Assembly: GCF_002994745.2 (NCBI RefSeq)
Contig: NC_037089.1
Coordinates: forward strand, 77,958,347-78,022,346
Length of the DNA stretch: 64,000 bases
DNA from: Rosa chinensis
Taxonomy: Eukaryota; Streptophyta; Magnoliopsida; Rosales; Rosaceae
Reading direction: 5' to 3'
The position numbers and the translations under genes were made by a program. Below the pieces are notes generated by a model. The model saw only the letters and a program-made list of their open reading frames with translations, had not been told where the DNA came from and did not search any database. Shown here piece after piece: positions 47,099 through 58,084 of the stretch; the first letter of the stretch is position 1; each line of letters starts with the position of its first letter.

Positions 47099-47429
47099 CA
47101 AAGTTCTCTTGAGGCATATTATGAAATTCAAGATGTTCTTGAGACTTTTGGGAGAGCATTAGGCCAACTGGTCAATTTTAATAGTGTTTAGTGGTCTTTA
47201 GTAAAAATGTACAAGTTGAGTTACAAGAAGATAATGCCTCTTTGATGGGGGTGGAAATTGTGGAATCACATGAAAAATATAGGGCTTCCAACCTATGTGG
47301 GGAGAGAGCAAAAGGTGACATTTCAGTATATAAAAGACAATTTGGCCAGAAAGTTAAAGAATTGCAAGGGAAGTTGTTGAGTGGTGCAAGAAAGAATATT
47401 TTGATTAAGGTGGTGGCTCACGCTCTTCC
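47099..47429 (+). pseudogene. LINE ORF2 fragment 2
   Basis: Reads QSSLEAYYEIQDVLETFGRA then VFSKNVQVELQEDN, RAKGDISVYKRQFGQKV, GARKNILIKVVAHALP: the connection region after the RT core. It is bounded by insertions A and B. Confidence 0.9.
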
Positions 47430-49922
47430 TGTAAGGCCCCGTACCTTAATATTTTTATGAAGTACGTTTTTATCGGTTTTGACCGAGGAGTTGACTTTCT
47501 ATTTTGTCTGTTAAGTTGGAATTTTCCTTGAGAATGTCGTAAAATACGAAAAATCGAGTTTGTGGACACGTAGTTTGTTTAAATCGGATTTTCTTTGGGA
47601 AAGATATCACCAAATTGGAAATTACTATTTTGGGTAAAGGTTTTTAAATGAGTTTCTTTTGTTGGGAAGAGACAGAAAGTCACAGATTGAAGAAAAATCG
47701 GGACAAGCCTGAGCTCTCCCTTCCCCTTTCCTTTTCTTTCGCCGCCGGCCTTCTTCCACCAAAATTGACGTCATCTGGCCACCCTAGTGCGCACCACTCA
47801 CCATGGCATGATCCTTCCTCCCTCCTTTTCCTAGATATGTAAGTTTTTCACCTTGGGTATCATTGATTGTTGAGTTTCGAAGAGAATTGCAGAAATGGGA
47901 AAAATTGGATTTTTGCTTTGATGTCCGGTTTCCAGCGATTTCCGGCTGGATTCTTTGGGGGTTTTGGTTGTTGGGGAAGTGCTGAACGTGTTCCTAACCT
48001 TGCTGCAGCTCGTTTTGATCGGTGGAGGAAGATTTGAAGGTGTTTGAGACTGTGAACAGTAACTCTCGAATTCTTGGGTTCTTGTTTGATTTTTCTGGAT
48101 ATTTCTACTTGAATTTGGTTGTTGTTGCAGGTATAGGAACTGTTAGTTGTAATCTATGAATATTTGTGTTAGATTTAAGGTTGTTGGTTAATGAGTGTCC
48201 TTGGAGTTTTGATGTTGGTTGTGGTTCTAAGGAGGTTAAGATTATTATCTTGGGTTGAGAACTTGTTGTCATGTTTTTAGTGTTGAGTTGAGAGTGTTGA
48301 GAGGTTAGAGAAGTATATTGGGTTTCGAATGTCAAAGAGAAATTGGAATTTTGGATGTTTTGAATTTTATAGTTGATGAATCTTTTGGCTAAATCTCTTG
48401 ATAGATTACTATTAATGTTATTGCGAAATTGTTCTATTTTGTTTAGGAGTTTGGAGTTGAGTTTGTGGTTTGGAAAAGAAAAAATTAGAGAGGATTTGAA
48501 ATTTAGAGATGGATTGGTGAATGGAAATAGGGGAAGTTAATAAGGAATTTGGAAATTTTGGAAAGGATGTTATGTTTAATTTGGTGATCAATTATGGTCA
48601 AGGAATCGAGTTTAAATTGATTAGATTATCGAACGATCCTTGTGAAGGTGAAGGTTAAAGATTAAGCGTGGACGTTAAATTGTAAGGAAATTTCCGTATT
48701 CAAGAATGTAAATTTCAAGTTGAAGAGTGAGTTTTGTTTTATAGAATGAATACTAATTTTCTCAAAGGAAGGAGTTTTGATCTTGAGATTGTTTCCGCTT
48801 TAAGGTTAATTATTATGTCCATTTATTACAGGACGTACTGAGCCCTCGAGCGAGGAGGACACGGGCATGCAGCAGGTTTAGCTACGGGACTACTTGTGAG
48901 TGGACCTTTATTTTTATTTAAATAATGCATGCAGCATGGTATTAAGTTTTGAAATGGATTGTTATTTGAGTAAATGTGATTTTATGGAAAGAAAATGATT
49001 TAAAAAGGAAGCAGTTGACAAGGAGGCCAGCTTGGCGCATGCGTATCTTACCTAGTTGGCAGTCCCTTCTAGGTAATAGCCTGGTTGGCAGTCCCTTCCA
49101 GACTACAACTAGGTTGGCAGTCCCATCCGAAGCGTCATCTGGTTGGCAGTCCCTTCCAGATGACATGAGGTAGTAGTCGGCAGTCCCGTCTACTACCCGT
49201 GGCTAGTTGGCAGTCCTAACTAACCACCGCCTCCTATTCCGGTTGGCAGTCCCTTCCGATGCGTCATCTGGGTGGCAGTCCCTCCCAGATGGCATGAGAT
49301 GCCTAGGAAGCAGTCCTTCCTAGTCATCAAATGAGTTTTCTTGGAAAAAGGATTGAGTTGGAATTTCATGGAGTCTCGCTGCATGATGGTTTTGTTAAAA
49401 AGAGAAATGGGGAAGCATTCCATTAATTGTTTCAGATTTTGTTTCGGTTTCGTCCACTCACTCTAATGAATTTTTATATGTTTTCCCCTGGGCCCTTCGT
49501 TTTCAAATGCCCAGATTTCAGATTTGCCGAGATCGCGTCTAGGCTCTAGAGACTTTGGAATCAGCGCTTCCATTTTTGTCCGTAGGTTATTACTTAACCT
49601 ACCTTGTATGATATCGGCTTAGTTATTAGTGTTACTCTGATAACCGTTTTAATTTGATGGATGTTGTTGTTAGGATTGTTGTTGCTTACGGAGGTTATGT
49701 TGGGATTTGAACTTTCCGAATGTAATATATGTGCTTGGATTGTAAATATGGTATTGTAGGTTGAGTAGAAGTTAAAGTTTTAATCATGTCCAGGTTTGTG
49801 AATTTTTGGGTAGCCCATGTTTATGGGAGGTTCTGCCAAATTTTCGGTAGGATTTCGCTTAACGTGGGCCCCGCAGGCTCGTATCCAGGTATTTGGGGTG
49901 ATTCCTGGGTCGGGTCCTGTCA
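47430..49922 (+). mobile_element. Solo LTR B, probably Gypsy-type (2.49 kb)
   Basis: Starts TGTAAGGCCCCGTACC and ends GGTCGGGTCCTGTCA, with 5-bp duplication CTTCC at 47425-47429 and 49923-49927. Removing it restores the LINE reading ALP-TYATSVFQL. The TGTAAG.CCCCGT start is typical of long LTRs of plant Gypsy chromoviruses, from memory. It has no coding domains. It contains the hairpin array at 49048-49328. Orientation is assumed from the TGTAAGRCCCC end. Confidence 0.88.
49048..49328. repeat. Array of nine short hairpin units with constant GGCAGTCC core
   Basis: About nine units, each roughly 25-30 bp, share (T)TGGCAGTCC(C) in the loop. Arms differ but remain complementary: TTACCTAG/CTAGGTAA (49048-49076), CTGG/CCAG plus TAG/CTA (49077-49105), GTCATCTGG/CCAGATGAC (49134-49164), GGTAGTAG/CTACTACC (49169-49197), GTGG-TAGTT/AACTA-CCAC (49199-49227), CATCTGGG/CCCAGATG (49265-49291) and CTAGGAAG/CTTCCTAG (49303-49323, extended by GATG/CATC). 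Two units (about 49110-49128 and 49238-49258) keep only 2-3 bp. Confidence 0.9.
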
Positions 49923-49927
49923 CTTCC

Positions 49928-50595
49928 AACCTATGCAACGAGTGTCTTCCAATTAACAAAAAAAATTTGTGAAGATTTAGAGCAGATTGTGCAAGATTTT
50001 GGTGGGGAAGCAAGGAAGATAAGAGAAAAATACATTGGACAGCTTGGGAGGCTTTTTGTTTTTCTAAAGAATAGGGTGGACTAGGGTTTCGAAAGCTTTC
50101 TGATTTTAACTTGGCTATGCTTTCCAAGCAAGCTTGGAGGATTGTTTGAAACCCTACATCACTTATTGCTAGAGTTCATAAAGCTCAGTATTTTCTTGAT
50201 GAATCTTTTTGGCAAGTTGCTGGTCATAGCTCATCATCGTATTCCTGGCGTAGTACTTTTTCTACAAGAGATTTCGTAAATGCAGGGTTTTATTGGCAGA
50301 TTGGTACGGGGACTTTTATGAAGGTTTGAATTGATGCATAGGTTCCCGACTTGCCTGGCTTGATGCCTAGTAAGGGGCCTTTGAGTGATGAAAATATGAC
50401 AGTGTGACTTGATGCATGCACAAGGGTTTTGGGATGAAGAAAAAGTTTGAAATTTGTTCAATGAAGTTGAAGCAGAGGCCGTGTTGGCTGTGCCTTTAAT
50501 TAGTCATGCGGTGATGGAAAGGTTGGTCTGGAGGTAGGAGAAAAAGGGAGGATTTTCAGTTAAAACAACCTACATGTTTAGTTTTAGTTCATCTG
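49928..50595 (+). pseudogene. LINE ORF2 fragment 3
   Basis: Reads TYATSVFQL, then (in shifted frames) WWGSKEDKRKIHWTAWEA, FSKNRGGLGFRKLSDFNLAM, SKQAWRI, FWQVAGHSSSSYSWRS: the region between RT and the zf-RVT domain. Several stops and shifts. Bounded by insertions B and C. Confidence 0.85.
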
Positions 50596-51059
50596 TGTAG
50601 ATACCTCTACTAGCAAGGCTAGTTTGCTACCTCACCAAGCATAAACAACACCCTCATGGGATCCAACCGCTACTTGCATCATGTAGCCCTATGTTCAAGC
50701 TACGCTACGGTATCCGGAAGTCGCAAATCCGTCGCCGGGAAGCCACCTTTCCGGCCTTGCCAACATGCCCTCACAAATAGGCTTTCTAGACTAGAAATGG
50801 TGGTTGCTTGTCCCACATCGAAAACAATGTAAAGGAGAAGCATTCCTTCACCTATAAAAGGAATGCCTAATCCCACTTAAATGGAATCCCATTACATCTC
50901 TTGTAATCTTGTTAGGCCGCAAGGCTTGACACACTAGTGCACATTCAAGTGGACGTAGTTTCCCGCTAAGGCGGGAAACGAACCACTATACGTCTCGTGT
51001 CAATCTCTCTCTCTCATTCTTTACGTTAATTAGATCCCCAACGGATCCAAACGTTAACA
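50596..51059 (+). repeat. LTR of element C (464 bp)
   Basis: TG...CA ends. TATA-like CCTATAAAAGG is about 200 bp before the LTR end. Directly followed by the primer-binding site at 51060. Confidence 0.8.
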
Positions 51060-52128
51060 TTGGCGCTGTCTGTGGGAAGCAGACACACAAAGGCTTCGTC
51101 ACCTACCACGAACTTTGACCCATCTGGGCGATCAACACTCGGTCAACGCCAGTCAAGGCTGGTCAACGCCCAACTCAAAAAAGTCAACGCTAGCAAAAAA
51201 AAAAAATTTGCAGGTGCCAATTTACTCTGGACACCCATTCCATCTGCAATCGTCACCTCCGCTCCGCTGGACTAGGCTCCGCTCCGCCAGCCTTCGCTGA
51301 GTTCCAGGATCACCGCTAGCCACTTCTGCCGGCAGCCTCCGCCAGGCAACACAGCTGGACTATCTCCGTCAAGCAACCACTGCTAGGCTACACCGCCCAA
51401 CTTCCTCAGCTGGGAACCAAGTGGAACCACCGCCCAACTCAACGGCTCAGCTAAGCCCATCAGCGGCACTTTCTTCCGCTGATCTCCATGAGCGGCAATT
51501 TCTTCCGCTGAGCTCTACCCGTAGCACTTTCTTCCGCTGAGCTCCATGAGCATCTCCAATGACACCGCTAGCCTCCACCAGCGGCAAACCCAACTGGCGG
51601 ACACTCACCGCTGGCATCACCGCTGAACACACCGCTACAGCCCACCGCCGGCCAAGTTCCGCTCAGCAAGCTTCACGGCCACCGCCAGCAGGCCTACCGC
51701 CGAGCTAGCTTTGCTAGCCAAGGCTTCACCGCTCCGCTAGGCACTGCCAGCAAGCTTGACTGCTACCACCAGTAGGCCATCCCCCGCCGGAAACGGACCG
51801 CTAGCAACCCCCGCCGGAAAATCTTCCGCCACACTGTACACTGCCACTTTCAACCGCTAGACTAGGCTACCGCTGACCAAAATTTCTTCCGCTAGTCGTA
51901 CGCCGCTAGCACACCAAAGCGCCAGCAGCACCAGCAGCCTCCATAGGCCATCACCTCTAGCCAGCCCCGCTAACCTCAGCGGCTCCGCCAAGCACTGTCA
52001 GCGGCAACTCTCTTCCGCCAGGTTCCATTCTGGCAATCAGTCTCTTGAACAAATCAACTCACCCAGGGGAGCTTAGTCATCATCAGCACCCAAAAGATTA
52101 CTCTGGCACCCAAAAGATCACGTTAACA
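50596..52128 (+). mobile_element. Non-autonomous LTR element C with GC-rich interior (1.53 kb)
   Basis: Flanked by ATCTG at 50591-50595 and 52129-52133, in the LINE. It starts TGTAGATACCTC and ends CACGTTAACA. A 464-bp LTR (50596-51059, ending AACGTTAACA) has a TATA box (CCTATAAAAGG, about 50849-50859). It is followed by TGGCGCTGTCTGTGGGAAG, a Gypsy-type primer-binding site. The interior has no pol and is full of CCGCTGA/CCGCCAG/TTCCGC motifs. Of a 3' LTR only the last 10 or so bases can be recognised, so the element is internally deleted. Confidence 0.75.
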
Positions 52129-52133
52129 ATCTG

Positions 52134-53190
52134 TGAACAGTCCTCCAATTTTGGAGGCTACCAATTCTAACTTTTGGAAGAAAATTTGGCAAGCCAATAT
52201 ACCAAGTACAGAAAGGGTAAATGTTTGGAAAATTTGCCACAACATTTTACCTAGTATGGAGAGGCTGGTTTCTAAACAGGTGGTACTTGAGTCGCAAGTT
52301 TGTGTGTTGTGCACAGGAGCCACGGAGATGAAATTGCATCTCTGTCGTGATTGCATTTTCTCAAGGGAGGTGATCAATTCTAATTCAGTTCTAGCTTAAA
52401 TATTTTTCACAATTGAGACAGATGGCATGACGGTTTTGGAATGCCTGCTTTACTGCTTTGAAAGGTTAAATTTGAACCATTTTGGTAGTTTAATTTTCTT
52501 ACTATGGGGAGTGTGGAGAGAAAGAAATTGTAGAGTGTGGGAGAGTAAGGTTATGAGGGCTAGTGATGTGACTTTTATGTCTACTTCTAGACTTCAAAAT
52601 TTAATTTATTATAACTCTAGTAGTCAAGGTGGAGCATCCAGGGTGCAAGAGTTGTAATCTGGAAGTGTCCTCCAGTGGGGTGTGTTAAATTAAATATTGA
52701 TGGTGCCTTTGTCAAGGAGACTGGAGCAAGAGGAGTGGGTTTGGTACTGCGTGATTCTTTTAGGCAGTTCTTGATTGGGAAAGGAAAGCAAATGTTTGGT
52801 TTGCTTTCAGCTGAACATGCTGAATTGCTGGCTTGTTAGAAGCTTTTCAGCTCATTGTTGAATACTCTTTGCAACATATTATAGTGGAAACTGATGCTCT
52901 CACTATTAAGCAACAGTTGACCGGGACGGGAAACAACTTGTCTTTGCTTGGTAGGATCTATGATGACTTGGGGTTCTTGCTTAAGGAGTTGCCAAATGTC
53001 CGTTTGGTTCACACAAGGAGGGAGAAAAACAAGGCTGCTCATCTAATTGTAGCATAGGCTTTTTCTACAGGCCTTACTATTTTATGTTCAGGAGTTCCTT
53101 CTTATCTTGCTTCTGCTATAACCTCTGAATCCTGTAATCACTAGTTCTTTTTGCTTCAATAAAAATTGACATCATTCATCTAAAAAAAAA
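52134..53190 (+). pseudogene. LINE ORF2 fragment 4 (zf-RVT and RNase H) with 3' tail
   Basis: Reads NFWKKIWQANIPSTERVNVW, CHNILPSMERL and CVLCTGATEMKLHLCRDC (zf-RVT), then VKLNIDGAFVKETGARGVGL, a stop at about 52838-52840, and FQLIVEYSLQHIIVETDAL with TRREKNKAAHLIVA (plant LINE RNase H). A tail CAATAAAAATTGACATC...CTAAAAAAAAAACAAC marks the poly-A end of the LINE at about 53180-53190. Confidence 0.9.
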
Positions 53191-53562
53191 ACAACAAAAA
53201 ACAAAACACAACAACATCAAATACATACGAAAGATTTTTTTATATGAGCTAAAATAGCGGGGTAGAAATTGATACCAGAGAGTGGATATAGAGTGATAGA
53301 GGCTTTCTATATAGTGAGAGCTTGATTATTTAGGCTTGGAAATGAGCAAATATATGATTTGGGGGACTATTTGGCTTTGGTGAATAGTTGCAGTTTCCCT
53401 TTTAAAATGTTTGAAAGTCATCTCCTTTTGACATTGAGGCTCTATTTATTACTAAGAGTGATATGTAGCGTGACGGTATTATTAAGATTATATTAAGTTG
53501 TTTGCTTTTGTCATCTTTTGTCCACTGGCCGTGAATAACTTAATATCAATGTTCAAAAATCG
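53191..53562. other. AT-rich intergenic DNA
   Basis: Nothing recognised between the LINE tail and the Tourist-like MITE. Confidence 0.5.
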
Positions 53563-53758
53563 TTAGAGCATCTTTAGTAATGCTAGTCATTTTTGAGTCA
53601 AATTTTAGCCAAAGTAGCTAAAAAGTTATTTTAGCTAGTCACTTTAGAAATACGTTTGCATCAGTGCTCTCTATTTTAGCTAGTTTTGAATTTATATTAT
53701 TTTTTAATGAAGATTAAATAGTTTAAATGTATTTATAAATGACATAAAATAACTTAAA

Positions 53759-53972
53759 TGTTAAAGTAAAATGACAATTGGAATTGGTCTACTCATTTCA
53801 TTTCATAGTCCCTTTATATAGGGATAGAATTACAACGGAAATATCGATTACATTAATGATACTAAATGCTGATTGATCCGTAATTGCGCTGATTGATGGT
53901 AATCATTGATTCCTTGATTCCCTCTCTGTCAGTTGCTTTGACGAAGACACACAATATGTTTTTCCTTTAACA
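53759..53972 (-). repeat. 3' LTR of Copia-2
   Basis: + strand ends TGTTAAAG...TTTAACA. A purine tract (aagtgggag on the minus strand) adjoins it at 53973-53981. Confidence 0.95.
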
Positions 53973-54178
53973 CTCCCACTTGTGCCAAGTCAAAGACGAA
54001 ATGGTGCATGAGTTGTTGCCTCACTAAAACCCTTGTTAAGTAACAATAAAAACCCTGTGGGACAAAAAATACACATTGGTCGAAGAAAAAGAGCACAACG
54101 CACCTTTTACATTTGAGGATGACATGTGTGCGTTAGACTCCCCCTGACGTTTACACCTCCTCCTGATCTTTACATTAA

Positions 54179-55456
54179 TCAATGGAGCTTGGAAAGTCTT
54201 CGCATTCCTATACTTTTCATATGTTTCTCAAATGTGACCTTAGGCAGTGATTTGGTGAACAAATCTGCCACATTCTCCTCAGACCTTACTTGATTCACTT
54301 GAATCTTGAAGAGGGTCTGTTGTTGCTGATTATAGGAAAACTTTGGCGATATGAGTTTTGTATTACCACCCTTGATATATCATAGCTTTATCTGTTCGAT
54401 GCAAGCTGCATTGTCTTCATAAATGCAAGTAGGCTCTTCAGTGGTAGAACTCAAACCACTAGTCCCTCGAATATGTGTAATGATAATTCATAACCATACA
54501 CACTCACGAATCGCCTCATGTAGAGCAATGATCTCTGAGGTAGCCACAAGGGTTTGCTTGGTTGATCTCCAAGATATCGCCGTGTTCCCATTGGTAAATC
54601 CATAACCAATTTGGGAACGATCTTTATGTGGGTCAGAGACGTATCCAGCATCAGCAAAACCGACCAAAACGTCATTTGGCGTTTTAGTGTAGTGAGTGTC
54701 TTTTTCGCCATCAACATTTCCTTTAGGGATTGCAGTTCCATCTGCGGTCCCTCTTGTCTCGGAAATAACAGTCACAAGTCAAAGGTTCCTTTTAGGTATC
54801 GAAAATTTTCTTGATACAATTCCAGTGACATTGCGTTGGCGCTGAGCTAAATCTAGCTAACAAGTTCATTAAGAATGCAATGTCTGGTCGAGTACATTGG
54901 GCTAAGTACAATAATGCGCCTATTGCACTTAGATAGGGAATTTCAGTTCCCAACACCTCTTCGTCATCTTCCTTTAGACGAAATGGATATTTCTTCGCAT
55001 CCAAGCTTCGACTGATCATGGGAGTGCTAGCAGGATGCGCTTTGTCCATGTTAAATTGCCTGACTTTTGGACATACGCAGACTGGTGGATTAGTATTCTA
55101 CAAACTCGGTGTTCTAGTTCAAGGCCTAGATAGAATCGAGTTTTCCCAAGATCCTTCATCTCAAATTCAGATTTCAAGTAGCTCGCGGTTTCTCTTATTT
55201 CATCAAGAGTACCTATTATGTTCATATCATCGACATCTACTGCTACAATTGCAAATCCGGAACTTGTTTTCTTTATGAATATGCAGGGGCATAATTCATC
55301 GTTCTTATATCCCTTCCCAATCAAGTAGTCACTTAGACGGGTATACCACATCCGCCTGGATTGTTTCAATCCGTAAAGTGAGCGTTTCAACCTAATTGCA
55401 AACGCACTCCATGGCTTAGAGTCACTTGACTTGGGTAATGTAAGGCCATCAGGCAC

Positions 55457-55504
<48 letters not shown>

Positions 55505-57760
55505 CTCTCTCTCTCTCTCTCTGAATCTAGATCCTCATAGAGATATGCAGTAACCACATCCATGAGCTGCATTTCCAGTCCTTCGGAAACTACTAAGCTA
55601 ACTAAGTAGCGGAACGTTATAACGTCCATTACGGGAAAGTATGTCTCCTCGTAGTCAATTCCAGGGCGTTGTGATGAGAAACTTTGCGCCACAAGGAGAG
55701 CCTTGTACCTCAAGACTTCATTCTTCTCGTTACGCTTTCTGATAAAGACTCATTTATGTCCTACAGGCTTTACACTTGGTGGGGTTAGCACTACTGGACC
55801 AAATACTTGTCTCTTTGTCAGATAATCTAATTCTGCCTGGATTCCTTCTTTCCATTTAGGCTAATATGCTCTTTGTTGACATTCTGCAACAGAGCGTGGT
55901 TCGATATCATCGTGCTCTATAATTTCTTGAGCAACAGTGTATGCAAATACATCATCAATGTGTATGGAAGATCTTTCTATCAACTCATACTCACTCTCAT
56001 AGTCTATTGAGAGTTCTTTGTTCTCTGGAATCATTTCAAACATCGGAGCGTCCTCCAGTATTGATTCATGGACATAACTATAATCAGAGACAATCTCATG
56101 AGAGGGGTTCTTTACATTGATGATTAATGGATTGGTTTGTGCCTTACTCGCCCTCTTCTTCCTTGGGTGAGTGTCAATCGAACCAAGTGGCCTCCCCCTC
56201 TTCCTTTGGGGAGCCACGGCCTCAACCACACCTCCACTAAGTGTGGTTGCAGTGCCTCTATCTGCGGCACCGTGCCCCTTGTTGGGGACTTCTAACCTTG
56301 CAGGCACATTTGCAACTGGTATATGTGATCTCATCACTTTTGCGATATCAGTAAACATATCAGGCATCGAATCTGCTATGTTCTGAAGATCAATTATTCT
56401 TTTCACTTCACTTTCACATTGTGAAGTGCGGGGATCAAAATGAGACAGAGTGGGGACAAACCACGACAATTCATGTCGTTCCCTTGGAAAATCCTTTTTC
56501 CTATCTCCCCCTAACGATGGGAAGACTGTCTCATCAAAGTGACATTCTGCAAATCTAGCGGTAAAGAGATCGCTTGTCAAGGTTTCCAAATAGCTGATAA
56601 TTATTGGGAATTCGTATCCAACATAAATACTTAATCATCTCTGAGGACCCATTTTGATGCGCTGTGGGGGCGCAATAGGCACATATACTGCGCAACCAAA
56701 TATGCGTAAGTGTGAAATGTTAGACTCATATCCAGTTACCAACTGGTACACAGAAAATGGTTGGCTTGTAATGGGTCTGAAACGAATAAGTAAAGCTGCG
56801 TGCAATATTGCATAACCCCATGCAGATATAGGCAGGTTGGTGCGCATAACCAATGCCCTAACTACCATTTGTAGCCTTTTGATGGTGATTGCTTCTACTA
56901 GACCATTTTGTGTATGTACATGGGGTACAAGATGCTCTACATCGATCTCGATAGACATGCAATAATCATCGAATGCTTTTGATGTAAACTCTCCAGCGTT
57001 ATCAAGTCTTGTAGACTTGATAGGGTGATCAGGGTGGTGAGCCCTTAAACGTATAATCTGTGCTAGGAGTTTTGCAAATGCAGCATTTCTTGTGGACAAT
57101 AAAACGACATGTGACCAGCGTGTTGAAGCAACCACCAGAACCATAAAGTGGTCCGCATTCTTGATAGATAGGTCCACAGATATCTCTTTGTATCATTTGT
57201 AAGAATGGAATGTTTTGTTTTGTGTCTTTAGCATAGGAAGGTCTCGATCCTGTTTGTGCTAAAGAGCAGGCTTTGTAAAACGAGTGATGTGCCTTTGAAA
57301 TAGTCAATGAGGCATAATGGGAGGTAGTACTTCTGGTACTTCAGAAAGTAATGACTGCATTTGAGCAGTACTAGGACCGACACCTTGCAGTGTGACTGAT
57401 TTTTCTCCCACTTTATTTTTCACTCGAAAGAAGGGATGTCCATATGAGTTCTTTAAAATACGGATCATCATGTCACGACCTCGGTGCCCTAGGCGGTCAT
57501 GCCAAATCCTGTATGAGTCAGTGTCCCACATTTCATTATTGGTAACAGTATAGGATTCAATGATCCGAATCATAGTGAGGTATAGTCCACTAGATTGACT
57601 CATAAGTTTCTCTACAATGTGTTTCCTTCCACATTCATTAGAGGTAATATAAAGGTATGGAGTTCCATTCTCAGTGTGTTTTTACATGATAACCGTTGGC
57701 ACGAATATCGTTGAAACTTAACAAGGTTCAATTAGCTCTTGGTGCATACAGAGCATATCT
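54179..57760 (-). pseudogene. Copia-2 pol (integrase, RT, RNase H), many frameshifts
   Basis: On the minus strand from 57760: protease remnant (YAPRAN, SFNDIRANGYHVKT), YRIWHDRLGHRGRDMM, RDICGPI, RLDNAGEFTSKAFDDYC and NGLVEAI...KRLQ (integrase), QLVTGYES, RT with SLYGLKQSRRMWY and VDVDDMNIIG (Tyr of YVDD changed to Asp), GFADAGYVSDPHKDRS, and an end MRRLSKLH before TGA at 54181-54179. The frame breaks at least at about 57310, 57180, 56600, 55740-55860, 55460, 55020 and 54780. Dead copy. Confidence 0.9.
55461..55522. repeat. (AT)20(CT)11 microsatellite inside the RT gene
   Basis: In Copia-1 the matching place reads only AGAGATATATATGA (coding SEIYMKVPDG). Here the GA and TA steps have each expanded, adding tens of bases and shifting the frame. 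Confidence 0.95.
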
Positions 57761-58084
57761 CATATTCTTTAGAGTATTTCTATTTTAGTAGAATGATATT
57801 CTTTGCATTCTAATAATTTTCTTTTTTCTAGATGCATGTATTGCTTTACATCTATATAATGTTATTCCGAACCATGTAAATATGTGTATAGGAAATAAAT
57901 TTGAATAAATTCAGTGCTTCAGAATAAAATTCAAAATTTATTAATAAACCAACGATAATCAAATCAAGGTTTTGTTCTAATTCATCAAACTATTATTGAA
58001 ATAAACTTTAAGACCAAGCAATAGTCTAATTAAAAATGAGGTATTATGCCTTCACATCTGTCTTTGGAAAATAAATAAAGCAGA

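Noticed and set aside
49036..49330. CRISPR-like array (regular repeats with variable spacers)
   Set aside because: Eukaryotic context inside a solo LTR. The 'spacers' are the complementary hairpin arms, not unrelated inserts.
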